From positions 45,999,797 through 46,063,796 of the forward strand of contig CM049321.1 of assembly GCA_026874595.1 (NCBI GenBank): a DNA stretch of 64,000 bases, in the 5' to 3' direction. The stretch is from Sipunculus nudus (taxonomy: Eukaryota; Annelida; Sipuncula; Golfingiida; Sipunculidae). Positions 1 to 12,400 of the stretch are shown piece by piece. The notes under the pieces were generated by a model. That model was given only the letters and a program-made list of their open reading frames with translations, did no database searches and was not told where the DNA came from. The position numbers and the translations under genes were made by a program. Each line of letters begins with the position of its first letter. Within the stretch, counting starts at the first letter, position 1.

Positions 1-320
1 ACCGGTTTGCTATATATATCCGCGCCTTGTTCGACGTAATCTGATTCAGGCCTGCAACAGAGCTCTCCCTAGCGCAACGCTTGCTATTGGGCAACATCAC
101 GGGTGGCGGTCAAGGCCGTATTCTGAAACTGGACTCATTCCGACCAGAAGCGGATTTGCCTGTACGCACTAGAAACCGTTTTACTGTAAACCGGACTAAA
201 GTAAACCGGACTACTGTACACCACCTTTCACGCGGCTGGACTACAGTAAACCGAACTGATGCGGATTTGTGGCCTAGTACGGACACAGTAAACCGATTCG
301 CGATCCGGATTATTTACTAG
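1..320 (+). repeat. Degenerate short tandem motif (GTAAACCG-type)
   Basis: GTAAACCGGACT-like motifs recur around 186, 201, 246 and 288 with variants between. The frame over 81-320 is open but has no recognisable domain and simply reads the repeat (VNRT repeats), so I do not call a gene. Confidence 0.5.
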
Positions 321-2196
321 TCCGGACACGGCCATAGAGTCAGACATTGCAAAATGTTCAGCATCAACAAACGCGATTTGTTTCTAATGGGCAGGTTTTG
401 AAGTAAATTTGCCTTATCTACGGCCTTTTGATTTACAAATTATCTTTAGGCGTGATAGTCAATCCGAGAGCCTGTGGCAAAAAATATTCTCCTGGGATGA
501 AACTAAACTGGTCATCTTGTGCAAAATAATGAACGGGTAGGATAAGTTAGTTGTGGTAATTCATTAGCAGGAAAAACCCGGCGAAGGAATATATATGTGG
601 TCTCAGACTGCGTGTTTATTCTGGAAGTGCATTGATTTTTACAATGACTCAGAAAAATAAGGTCGACTACATGTAGTATATAAATAAAAAAAAGGCAACA
701 TATTGGAAAGAAAACGTGAATATAGGATAAACAATTTTGATCACCCCCCCCCCCACACACACACACACACCCACACACACCATCACACACCACCCCCACC
801 AAACATTTTCACCCCGTCCCAACACAATTACATTAACATTTTGAGAGCTGCGTGTTAATAAGTGTATTTAATATCAGTTTTATCTTTTAAAGCCTAGAAA
901 CATATAATAGTTAATTTATAATCATTGTTATAATTATGTTACGAGGGATCATTATGTAATCGATTTAATGAAAAACGAAATGTATATAATCGCAATGCGT
1001 CTTGCCAATAAACCATTTAGTCAATAAACGTAACGTCTGTAAGAGTTTGCCTCAATAAAAAAAACTGAAAGTTTAAAAGCAAATTTATTTTCGTTCACTT
1101 GTACATGAGTATACTTTTTTTAAGATTAAATAGATCTGCATTTTAAAGATTACTTGGCATATTTATAAAACGGACGAATAAAAGTTTTTCATAAATATTT
1201 AACAAATAAAATTTGTTTATAAATACTGCACGTACATTTATTATACAGATATTATACAAATAGCAAACTTGTTAAACTACATCATAATTTATCTTTTTTT
1301 AATATTAATAACAGATATAAAAAATTAAATGAAAACAAATATGGCGTCCGGTAAAATTATTGGAGGTTCGGTAAATTTTCTGCCCTGCGGGTCCCGTAGG
1401 ACGTTAGACATTTTCTTTAATTTCGAGTCGCGATTTTTCTTCCTGTTTCAAATGAAATTGGAAAATATGAATTTAACATTATACCTTTATTAGAATCCAG
1501 CAGCATTTTATTAGTTATCGTTTTGATAATGAATATGAACTACTTGAAGCTCGGTCTCAGCAAATAATCTGCAAGAGATGCAATGTCTACTTTTTTATTT
1601 AATTATAACTTGTAAGAATAACCGAACAACATTTCATACATGAAAAACAATAACAAGTATTTTGAAGCCATAAACATGTATCAAAAGAACATGAAAATAA
1701 CGTATATATGTATGTAATTGAGCTGAGTGGTGGTAGAGCCCAGGGAAATGTCCATAGACAGATATCCGTTTATAAATTAATAGAACTTCTTCCCTTATGT
1801 CAATGAATTTTACCGAAATAAATTTAAGAATGTCTTGCAATGTCTATCGCTGGGCTATCGTTAAATTATTAACGATGCATTTGAGCTGGCTATCGTGACG
1901 TCATAATCGTTCCATTTAAGTTTGGGCTATAATGATGTCCCAAACTATCAAAACAGCAAGTGAACTGTTGGTCTCAAAAAATAAGCTCACGGTAATGCAG
2001 CTACATCCCGAAAGCTTTTCATAAAGATCTTAAGTATGCAACACATACTAAATGTTATAATACAAATACTGTTTATATATAGCAGTTAAAACTGCATGTT
2101 AACATTTACCATAAAGAAAGCAATATATCAATAAAACATATTCATACCTAAGTGTTGGTATACTTGACATAAATACAAAGCATTTATTAACTCCAT
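321..2196. other. AT-rich non-coding stretch
   Basis: No gene recognised. It holds a C-run followed by CACACA simple repeat (about 743-790) and an area at 1,845-1,935 repeating GGGCTATCGTTA-like words around one palindromic TGACGTCA (1896-1903). The short frames here look like chance. Confidence 0.6.
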
Positions 2197-2210
2197 ATAA
2201 ACACTACTGG

Positions 2211-3544
2211 GTTGTTAGAATGAAGTTATTGAAGAAAGCAAAATGTATTGAAATACCGAATCACTTCTTTAGAAGTATAGGAGGAGTGCCAAATATATCA
2301 GTTAATTTTGACATTAGTTGTATAAAAAGAACTGTATCAAAGTTCTATCAGCACTGCTTACTGGCATGGTCAAATTTTACCTCTTTAGAACCTATTAATT
2401 CTGAGACCATATTAAAACAACAGTTGTGGAATAATAAATATATATTGCTAGGAGGAAGATCGGTATATATTAAATATTTAGATGATATAGGCATCTGATT
2501 TATATACCAAATATTACATGATGATGGTCGGAAAAAAGAAATTTCACAAGTGATTCCCGTTAATACTGTTTATTCTTCTTACTTTATTCACTGGAGAGGG
2601 TTACAGGAGGCGGTTCCACCGAATTGGAGAGAAAGTATTAAAACAGGCTTGTCTAATGATGATATGTTATCTGACGAAATAATACCTATGGGGGATATAT
2701 TTATTAATCTAGAGAAACTAAATTTTAAGCAAGTGTATAATCGATCGATCCTAAAAAAATAGAAGAACCAGTGAACAAAGTAAATCTCCAACTAGATTTA
2801 ACCAACGATTTCTGTTGGAAGAAAGCTGTTAAGCATATATATGAAACAACAAAGGACATGTATTTGAGGCAATTCCAATTTAAAATTCTACTTAATATTT
2901 TGACTGTTAACGAGAAGTTATATATATGGAGATTAACAGATACCAATAGATGCTCATATTGTTTCATGGATACGGAATCTGTTTGTCATCTTTTTTGTGA
3001 ATGTTTTTTTTTACCAAAGCTCTTTATTTCAATATTACAAGTTGGGCCAGTCGAGCAAGGATTTATATGCCAGCATTAACGAGAGAAATAATATATTCAG
3101 GGTGTTCAAGTGATGTTCCATACAAAAAGCTAATTGATATATTTATATTGACATATAAGTTCGTTATTTTTAAATATCGTAAGCAAGGAAGGGTCCCTTC
3201 GCTCTTAATATTTATCAAGTATATAAAAGATAAAGAATTAATCGAGCGTAAGGTAGCAGAAAAAGAAAGAGAAGTACATAAATATGTGGAAAAATGGGGA
3301 AAAATACTCTCCATTTTAAATACCAGATGTTAAATCTGAGGATTTTCGTTTGAATTGTCTTCGTGTTAAATGATTTTGTATATAATTATGTTATTTTGTA
3401 TTGAACCATATTTAGTTCACTTTGAGCTCGATTTAATGATGGGATGTCGATGATGAAAGAGAATAAAATATATGAAATATAAAAAAATGAAATATTCTGA
3501 GGCATTCCAAAAGAAAAGAAAAAAAAATAAAAAAAAATAAATAA
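2211..3544 (+). mobile_element. 5'-truncated LINE, 3' end only
   Basis: Flanked by a perfect 14-bp direct repeat, ATAAACACTACTGG (2197-2210 and 3545-3558), and ending in an A-rich tail (from about 3,510). This is the signature of target-primed reverse transcription with 5' truncation. Its coding remnant is the C-terminal part of an ORF2-type protein, and the family differs from the LINE at 53-62 kb. Confidence 0.9.
2220..3333 (+). pseudogene. LINE ORF2 C-terminal fragment (past the RT domain)
   Basis: Frames at 2220-2498, 2550-2762, 2771-3079 and 3001-3333 together read as the region after reverse transcriptase in L1-like ORF2. They include DTNRCSYCFMDTESVCHLFC, a zf-RVT-like Cys/His motif, and a basic C-terminus ending VEKWGKILSILNTRC. 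At least two frameshifts or stops break it. No RT catalytic motif is included because of the truncation. Confidence 0.8.
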
Positions 3545-3558
3545 ATAAACACTACTGG

Positions 3559-4760
3559 ATTATATATTCTGTGAGAGAACCAGGCCAACATTCTTTATTA
3601 TGATAAATATAAAACAAATGAAAGTCTGGTTTTATATATCACGAGGGATTTATTTACCAGAGACATGAGTCACAGAGTCACATAATATAGTTAACTTTGT
3701 AAGTTGAAGGTCCCTGTCTACAGTATTTGACATTTCCTTGAAGTATACGTAACCTTTACTGGGAGTTTACAAACTTGAATATATACTAGGGAGACTATTG
3801 ACAGAAAGAAAACTAATCAGTGAATGATTTTGGTTGTTTAATCGTGGCAAACAAGTTAGGTACTCTACCTTCTGCCACCAATGGATGATGTAAAACGTCA
3901 AAACTATAGATTCTTCAATTTGATAACGGCACGATCATATGAAAATATGATCAGTGAATAAGCAGTATTATCCAGTGAGCAATAATCCAGTCTTCTACGA
4001 TAACAGATTCTGTATTTTGTATATATATATCGTATAGATATAATATTTGTATATGATTTGTGTATAATCGTGAATAGAATAAACAATTACAATATCGATA
4101 TATGCATTGGTGTTTTTTTTATTAACGTTACAATTAAAACTTTGGTGTCTCAAGAACTTCTCTTGACTTATTTAATAAAATTCTCACTTTTGCTATAATC
4201 ATAAATGGCGACATCGTCTTCTAGATATCTTCATTCGGTCTCTGAGTGTCAGGCAAAATGTTGACACCTGGTCTGGTACGTCCCAGGCAGAATAATTAGT
4301 ATTGTTTACCTGTAGTATGCGCGTCCCTATTCGGGTTTTATTCAATACAAACGGTAATCTTGCAGACAGGCGTTTAGTCAATGTGAAACTAAAAACGTGG
4401 CCAGGGGAAAACTAGGAGGAATGAATCATTCAGCGTTTGATAAGGACAGAAAATGGTGGCACCAAACTACTCAGAGGACAGTGCCAAGGAGTTTCTGTGT
4501 TAGTAATAAGGAGTTTGCTGAGATTTTACCTCTAGCGACAGAGAGGCGGATAGAATAACGCGGCTGCATAGAAGGTAAATCACACTAGGATTCCCTATAG
4601 AGTCCATTCCAGGTTCGGATTATTTTACATACAACCAACTGTAATCATATTATTGAATGAACTGTTTAAATGCTTACCCACACTGACGGCACAACAGTTT
4701 ATATAAAGCAACTTAAAGTTTGCTCCATTGAACATTGCATAAAATATGCACCATGTGATT
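3559..4760. other. Intergenic stretch downstream of the receptor
   Basis: AT-rich, with no coding signal I can support on either strand. A short TA run occurs near 4,018-4,030. Confidence 0.5.
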
Positions 4761-4766
4761 TTTATT
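4761..4766 (-). promoter_or_regulatory. Polyadenylation signal of the adhesion GPCR
   Basis: AATAAA on the minus strand about 140 nt past the stop codon. Position and sequence fit a 3'-end signal, which implies a short 3' UTR. Confidence 0.55.
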
Positions 4767-4905
4767 CTGGAATAATACATAATGTACTTAGCTACCGGGA
4801 ACTCTCCCAGTTGGGAAGGTCCAGCATTTAAATTCTTCTTGAGGGTTAACCGACGATTTCGAATGTCCTCGATGTCACGGCGGATTAAATGTTGGATGTT
4901 TTGGT

Positions 4906-5123
4906 TTAAGCTGTTTCGCTTCTGGTTGTTGCTGTTGTATCACTTGGGGTATCTACTCGCCCGCAGCAGATGAAGGCCGTCCAGGCCGCCCGGATCTGCT
5001 TCACACGGACGATGTAGAAGATGAAGATGAGGAAACCTTGGATCGAGTTGAAGATACAGAATAGATACAGGAAAGGCTCCCGGGCGTCATCGATGGCGAA
5101 AAATCCAAACACCCAAGTCAGAC
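4906..5123 (-). CDS. Adhesion GPCR exon 15: TM6, TM7, C-tail and stop
   Basis: Starts [12 protein letters not shown] (TM6 end), then [20 protein letters not shown] (TM7, a typical B2 FNSxQGFxIF pattern), then a tail of about 35 residues ending RSETA and TAA. Ser/Thr are plentiful in the tail. The acceptor AG (5125-5124) lies inside a 51-bp tandem duplication; only this proximal copy keeps the frame open. Confidence 0.92.
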
Positions 5124-8100
5124 CTAACATTAATGAGAAACAGTACTAGAATCGTCCAAACACCCAAGTCAGACCTAACATTAATGAGAAACAGTACCAG
5201 AATCGTCATCTAAAAGTAACATTCATTCATATGCAAAAATTGTACCGGTTAATTATTGAAAAAAATATCTCAATAATATTCTAATTTAATTGTTAGTAAA
5301 CTCATACCTGTAATATCTTTGTCCAGTATCATATGTTTTCTACATACTTGCGCGGATGTCTTTATGGAAGTAGTCTTATAATCCATTTATATTGCAACAT
5401 ACTTGGTGTTTATAAAGTGTTTATTCCAGACCCTCACAAAGGTCTTTGTTCTACCCCTTCCCGAATAAAAAATGTTTGGTTCTACTGTGAGAAATTCGTC
5501 ATTTATCACTTTAAGATCGCTAATTTACATCGAAATGCTGCTCCGATAAGAGCTAAGGCTCACCAATAACGAGAAAGCAAGCTACAGCCACGATGATTTG
5601 ACGGGACGTGTCATCACGGCTACCTCCTTTGTCCTTATGTCCTCTGTCACAGAAGAATTCTCGAAGGACCATAGAGAAGAGAACAGTGTTGATGATGAGG
5701 ACTAGACCAACAGGCAGCATGAAGGCGTAGTACAGCGCGGCCTGGTTTATCCAACAGCTGAAAACATAACAATATCGACGACTGATGTCCATAATTTATT
5801 GGCCTGTGTGGTGAACTGATAAGAAGACAGTCCTACATCTCATGTAAGGTTTTAAAGAGTTCAAATTTGTTCGTCCTATATGTTTGTGAAAAGTGTCTAT
5901 ATACAGAATTGTTACAACGCATGTAGTTCTTTTACATATTCCGCATTGCGTAGACCCTATCCCCATGCCATCTTTTTACAATATGCATACTAGCAAGTTC
6001 CCTTTAATGGACATGTTCTGTGTTTAAGTTTATTTACCACCCCCTTTTTATTATGCAAAATATATGTTTAAACGTTTAAAATGTAAACATCATAATCTTG
6101 TATAAAAGTAATCATTAAGTAAACTCGTTTTTCGTGAAAACATATATTATTATCTATAGTTTAATTGAGCGTGTCTTGTTGATATAAAATTTTCAATGAA
6201 TAAACGTTTATTATCGACGCAAAAAGGAAAGTCTTTTATGATCAAGCTCCTGTCAGCATAGGGTAGCGACTACACACACATACTTATCGAAAATGAAGAC
6301 ACATATGGACGACGTTTATAAGACAGCTGTACGGTCTGTCCCGATCTGATGTACCAGAGAACGTTCAATTTTTAAATGATTATTCCTTCGACCGTTTTTA
6401 CATTTTTACATGATTTCTACATTTATGAACATGAAGAAATGGCTCTCCTTCCGCTTTCCACATCTCACTTTTTTTTATTATCTCCTGTCTGACATGTTAT
6501 CAAGCGCTCTGTATTGTATCTGCCGCGTCCTAACACGTTCACAGTTACATAATCATTTTTTTCTGTGTTAAATTATTTTCTTTTACAATATAAATATGCA
6601 TTTATGCTTTTACCCTGAGAATATTTCCCGAAGAATTCTTCTAAAAAGACATTATATAATGAGATTTGTTGCCATAAAATAAGTTATATCTTTAAAATGT
6701 ACAAATCGTACACTACTTACTAATTCTCAGGTCCACGGAACATCTTGTAATCCACGGCCGCCACCACGCCAACAACCATTGCTGGGATACCTTTTTAACA
6801 TACTAATTTCGATAAGCCTCTTAATCGTGGAAGATTACATTACAAAAGGAACAATTAAGCAGAGCATCTTGTAACACCTGGTAAACTTAAGACAGGTAAA
6901 CGCAACAGGTAAATGAAAGAAACACCTGTCACGGGTAGCTGCAGGACATGAAAGTTCAGTGATAGCTGCAAAACAGGAAGGCAGCTATTACGAAAGGTCC
7001 ACTTGGGTCAAAGAGAAAGACAGGACAGTTCACAGATAACTACAGGACAAGCATGTCACAGATAACCACACATCTGGCAGGTCACTGATAACCACAATGG
7101 ACGCCTGTAACAGATAACTTTAAGACATACAGGTAATGGATGCCGCGTGAGACGAGCGCACAACTGCATACTAGACAAGCTGGATATAAACGACTAGAAA
7201 GCATGCATCAAACGGGTAATGGCAAGGGCAGACTTGAAAATTTGCAACAAGTCACAGGGAACATGTGGCTAAAATACATCACAGTTACAGGTAGCATTAA
7301 GACAAACACTGTTAGCAGGTTGATAGAAAAATTACGCAGATAACAGGTAGCTAGAAGGAACACATATAACTACACACACATGGGTAACAGGTAGCTACAA
7401 TACATAAAATGCAACGCCTAGACAAAAGGTAAACTTAGGACGCACAAGACACGCATAACATCATATCCGAGGAATTATAAAAGTTTTAGGATATGGAGTT
7501 TTTTTAATTTTTATTGTCCTGATTAGTATTTTATTTGCATGTCATTTCACCTTAAAAATAAATTAAAGTATAATTACACATAATAACAATTACATATAAT
7601 TACACATTGCCATAATTAGTATTAGTATTTCATTCATACATCATTTCACATTTTAAATTTTCCCACAGTCTTGCGGATATTTAACAATGATAATTTAACA
7701 CATACCCCACGCTAACAAAGCGGCCTTCAACATGAATCCGGAGACGTCCGATCCATAGACCTTAACGAACAGGAGATACTGATGGACTGCTTCCACGACC
7801 ATCCAGCAAAACGCAGCCAGAAGAAAGTACAGAAGTAGAGCTGCTACAGCACTGCACACAGCCAGGAGTTCGGTCTTTTCCAGACCTGCCAGCATCAGTG
7901 CGTCAGTACAAAACAAAGATACAGCCAGCTGGAAGAGGATTCGGAAACCACGCCCCTTGCGAAACTGCCTGCAAAAGAAAGCAATTATGACACATCCGTT
8001 ATCACGTTTTAGAATGCTGTTTATTGGTAATAAAATTACAGCGTTTACAGCACTGACATATAACTCTTGTTAGCTTTGAATATTATTTTGCCAGAAAATA

Positions 8101-9442
8101 TCAAATCTAATAATAGCTTAGGATGAATATAAACTTTAACTGGAACAGCAAGGAATGCCTACTTGAATATAAGAAATGTTAAGATGGTCATCACTAGTCC
8201 GAGCAGAGAGAGTGAAAGTCCAACAATCGACAGGAAATGAAGCACTGTCGAAGTGGTTTTCTTCGGATTTCGATCAAATAAAATGGCGAAGTTGGTTAGG
8301 TGGTCACACCGGCAGATAATGCTCCCCTGCTTGCGTTTATGGAAGTGGCATCCCTTGTCCGACCATCCACCGTAGCCGTCCTTCATGGTAAAATCCCAGA
8401 AGACGCATCTATAACCACCCGCGTTGTCGAAGGGGCGAAAGATAATAGACACTGGTTCACTCAGATTATACACCGGAATTCCACCTATACTTCCGCCGAT
8501 CACACAACCAGCCAGCGTCCCCTGCTCTGGTACATCAACGCTGATGTTATCACCGACCATTGACATAAAGAGATTTTTATTGCTGTATACCATATACGAG
8601 ACTCTGATGGATTCATCCGGTGAGGCCATTCCCTCTTTTATCAGTTGAGTTTGAATGCTGTTGATTGGCAACAACATAACAGTATCTACAACTGTGAGAT
8701 CTACCTTCGAATAATTTTGGTAGCTATTGATATTATCGTGTTGGAAACTTTCATTGACATTACTGGTTCCAAAGCCAGAAAATGACGTAGAGTGGGCGAG
8801 CTTCCGAGTCTCGACAGCAATAAGTGGTCGTACCACACTCCATGATTCTTCCTGCGCGAGGTCCACATGGTTAATAATAGTCTCCGTTGCATTCAGGATA
8901 CGGCTAGTTGCTCGGTTGGTTTTCTGGGCATCTAGGAGCGTTTGTCGGTCTACCCGGATTAGGTTATCCACGGTGCGTATGATAGCAATTCCAGCAGCTT
9001 TATCAATTTGTGAAATGTTTGCTATGTTTTTCAATATTCTAGATGTCAATATAACATCCGTGCTGTTCAGTGACTCCGCTGCTCTGGTTATCTTTTCTAC
9101 AGTTCTGGCTACTTGTGCTGCATTTATTTCTGTAACCTGTGTTTCCGCGACAGCCTTCAGTTCTGTTTTTGGACAGTCAGATATCCATTTTACAGGTCCC
9201 CAACATGCACCTTTGTTGCCATTAGCGACACAAGCGGCAGAGCCAAACGGCATGCCCGTGCTTAGGCAGTTAAGTAGAGTTTTCCCCACCAGTCCAGCAG
9301 GTGTCGTGGGAAATTTAAGCGCGCCATACTTTTCAGTTTTGATCGATCTTTCGAAGCAGAATTCTGCAATAGGGTACGATACAAAACCTATCAGTTTACA
9401 CGCATAAGGATATTTTAGAGCTAAAACACACACACTTACATT

Positions 9443-9475
<33 letters not shown>

Positions 9476-12400
9476 TGCTAACTTTTAATATTATGAATCC
9501 ATATTAACTGATGGCTCGTTTCAAGACAATATTGAATACTTTCGCTGATAATGTGTGTTTTTGAAGTATCGATGAGGTTTACTAAACGTTTTCTAAAACT
9601 ATATTTTCTTATATGCCGAGGTCTGCCAAATAAGGCCAGATCGGCTATCATAAACAGTGATCTTGCGCCTAAATTCAAAGAGCAGTCCGTATACACCCTA
9701 AATCGTATATCAAATGACGATTTTAACATTACGTCAAATAGGAAAGTTGTCGTCAATAATTTGAGTAAGCTGCATGCTGAAATACGTGCTTTAATTTTGT
9801 GTAAATATTGGACGTTTTTAGATCTTACCATTATTGTACAATTCCAGATCGTCCGCTTGCATTTTGTGCCGTTTGAACAGTTTATTCCCAGAGCAAGTTG
9901 ATTCCATATTTTTCACCAGCAAAGAGTGTAATAGCACCTTTTGAGAATACATATCTGCGAGGAGACTAGTGTTCGCCATGTTTGTTCTCACTTCAGACAG
10001 TTTCTGTCTGAAGATCTGTTTTTTATTGAGGTTATAACGTAACACCGTTATGATGTCGCTCTCCAGATAATTCACGGTGAATTCTACAACCACGACCTGC
10101 CACCTTAAATAGAAAACGACGCTCCATTAGATATTTAGTGATACTGTGTGTCCCGCCCTCTCCTACTTACCCGAACCTTCACAGGACATAGCACATTTAA
10201 GTGTTCAATATTCAGAACTATATTCTTATAAATCACGGAGCTTATTTCTGTCCGGTCAGCAAAAAGTGCCGAATGCCTTTAATAAACCGTAAACCTTGTT
10301 TTCTACATAACTTTCATGGCAAATATGATACGCATTTCCCAGTTCTGAGCAAACTTCCTATGTGTCTTTTGGCTAATTTGAAAGATATAAAATATCACTA
10401 AATGTCTCCGATAGAATCGTTTATTGCAGCGACTCCCTTTTACGGTGGTATTTTCTTTCTAACATGGTATTCTGCATTCTAAATATTGTATCTTGTTGTT
10501 TAATTATAGTTGTTTCTGTTTCGCTTCCGGTTCCGGGTTTCGGGCATGTTCCTCAACCTAAATTTTCCCATGCAATGAAACACGGTAACTTACGACGGGT
10601 GCCCCTCTACAGACCAGGTGATGTTATAAATATAAGCACCAAATGTGTTCCTTGGTGCTATCCCCACCAAGCTGTAAACCATTTGGTAAAATACTCCGGA
10701 TGAACCCCGGCCCTGAAGAAGCCAAGCTCGTATGTAACGTTTCTTGTCGCTCGCTGTAATCTCGGGTAAGTGTAGACGTCCCCAAAGTGTAAACAAACCT
10801 GTATATGCATAATACACATTCTCATTTCAGAAAGCATTTCAATAGAACATCGAGATATAGTCGCTCATTTAGCCAGCAGGTGAATCAGATGCCTCATGAT
10901 AAGAAGATCCCTTTCTACATGAAGTGTTTCTAACCAAGTTCAGATGCACAATCTTACATGAAATATGAAGGTGTACTCATGTATATATAATCATTACAAT
11001 ATCATTTGAAAGCCAATAAGGAAAATGTGGGATTTACGCAGTGAGGTTTATGGTTATAGGCAAGAAATTAAATAGAGTAGCATTCCAGTGTGACTTTATT
11101 CAAAGAATTTAAACAAATGAGTCAAAGTAATAATAAAGAGGAGAAGGAATGAACATTTCTTCGAGAGGAATACCAACACCTGCATACCTCTAATTCTGAT
11201 ACTGGTTGGATATGACGTCACTTCATCTAGTAAGTCGCGCCCTTTGACGGTGCAGTGATATGATCCCATTACAAAGCTGACATGTGAGTTGTTCTTTTTT
11301 ACATTTGCCACGTTCAACCTGAAACCCACAGCACCCGGTTGCACCGATAAAGGAAGACCGTCTTTATACCAGATGACGGGCGTTTCTGGGTAGTAGTTTT
11401 TCGCTTCACACACCAACATGTGGTCTGAAATCCAAAGCACATTGTCGTTTGTGGATTGTTTTATATTATAAGGCGTTTGGCTTGTGTGTCAGGATTAGTG
11501 TATTTGTACTCTCTATGCAATAAGCGGTATTTTACCTTCGATATCGGTTTCGTCTAACTCCGTATAGTTTCTGGACTCATTTATCAGTCTGACAGGGTCT
11601 GCAAAATAGGAAAAAGCAGTCATGGAGTACAGAAATGAATTAACTACATACACAAAAACTTGGTGGATAATTAGAACGTTGATTGAAGGATTGAGAGAAA
11701 TGTGGATACATCTTCCATGCCAACGTATCAGTAGTACATAAGAAAGTACCTCTAGAGACAACAAATTTATGACCATTGCTATAAAAAATAACAATGTAGA
11801 TGGTATTAGCAGTCGATACAGGGTGAAGTCATTCCAAAAATTTTCTGGTTCGCTGATCTGCTTTTGATAAAATATTACTGGCTATTGAGAACAAATTTAA
11901 AACTTATTGGCCTGGTAAGCTGGCATTTTCACACTATTATGTAGAGAAATAAGGTGATGAAATTGAGCAAATCTGGTATTATCCGAATGTCAACAATCTT
12001 AACAAATGTTTAACCATTGTTCATTGGTTCTTTCCCCGCCTATCAAGTATATAATATCTGTGCACATTTTAGGGCTATTTGATATATCGTATGGACAGTA
12101 AATATACTTAAACGCTCACAAGCAAACCTCTTTAATCAAATAAGCCTTTTTCAAAACTTTTGGAAGTAATAAGTCCAAACATATAGAACTAGGTGGCATT
12201 TCATCTATTGTAGTGATACCTGGTATTTCCGCATCTTTTTCACATATGAACTTCCTGCTTGCATTGCAGTCTTCTCGATTCCAGCTATTGCGTTCTTCGT
12301 TGATGATCATGGTCACGCAGCTTCCCTTACCGTTGCTGGATGCGGTTGAGAAAAATGTCTGATTTACTTGTGCGTCGATGAGATTAAAGTAGTTGCCGGT

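Noticed and set aside
1896-1903. TGACGTCA as a CRE enhancer
   Set aside because: The same word also falls inside coding exons 1 and 8 of the receptor, so its presence alone is not evidence of regulation.
8727-9407. Open frame of 226 residues on the plus strand
   Set aside because: Lies antisense to receptor exon 11, which has clear GAIN/GPS/TM1 homology and valid splice sites; the plus-strand reading has no domain.
9478-9901. Overlapping open frames on both strands
   Set aside because: They sit in receptor intron 10 and the edge of exon 10 read in the wrong frame; no homology seen.
10590-10703. Plus-strand frame over 10464-10703
   Set aside because: Antisense to receptor exon 9, which joins in phase to exons 8 and 10.
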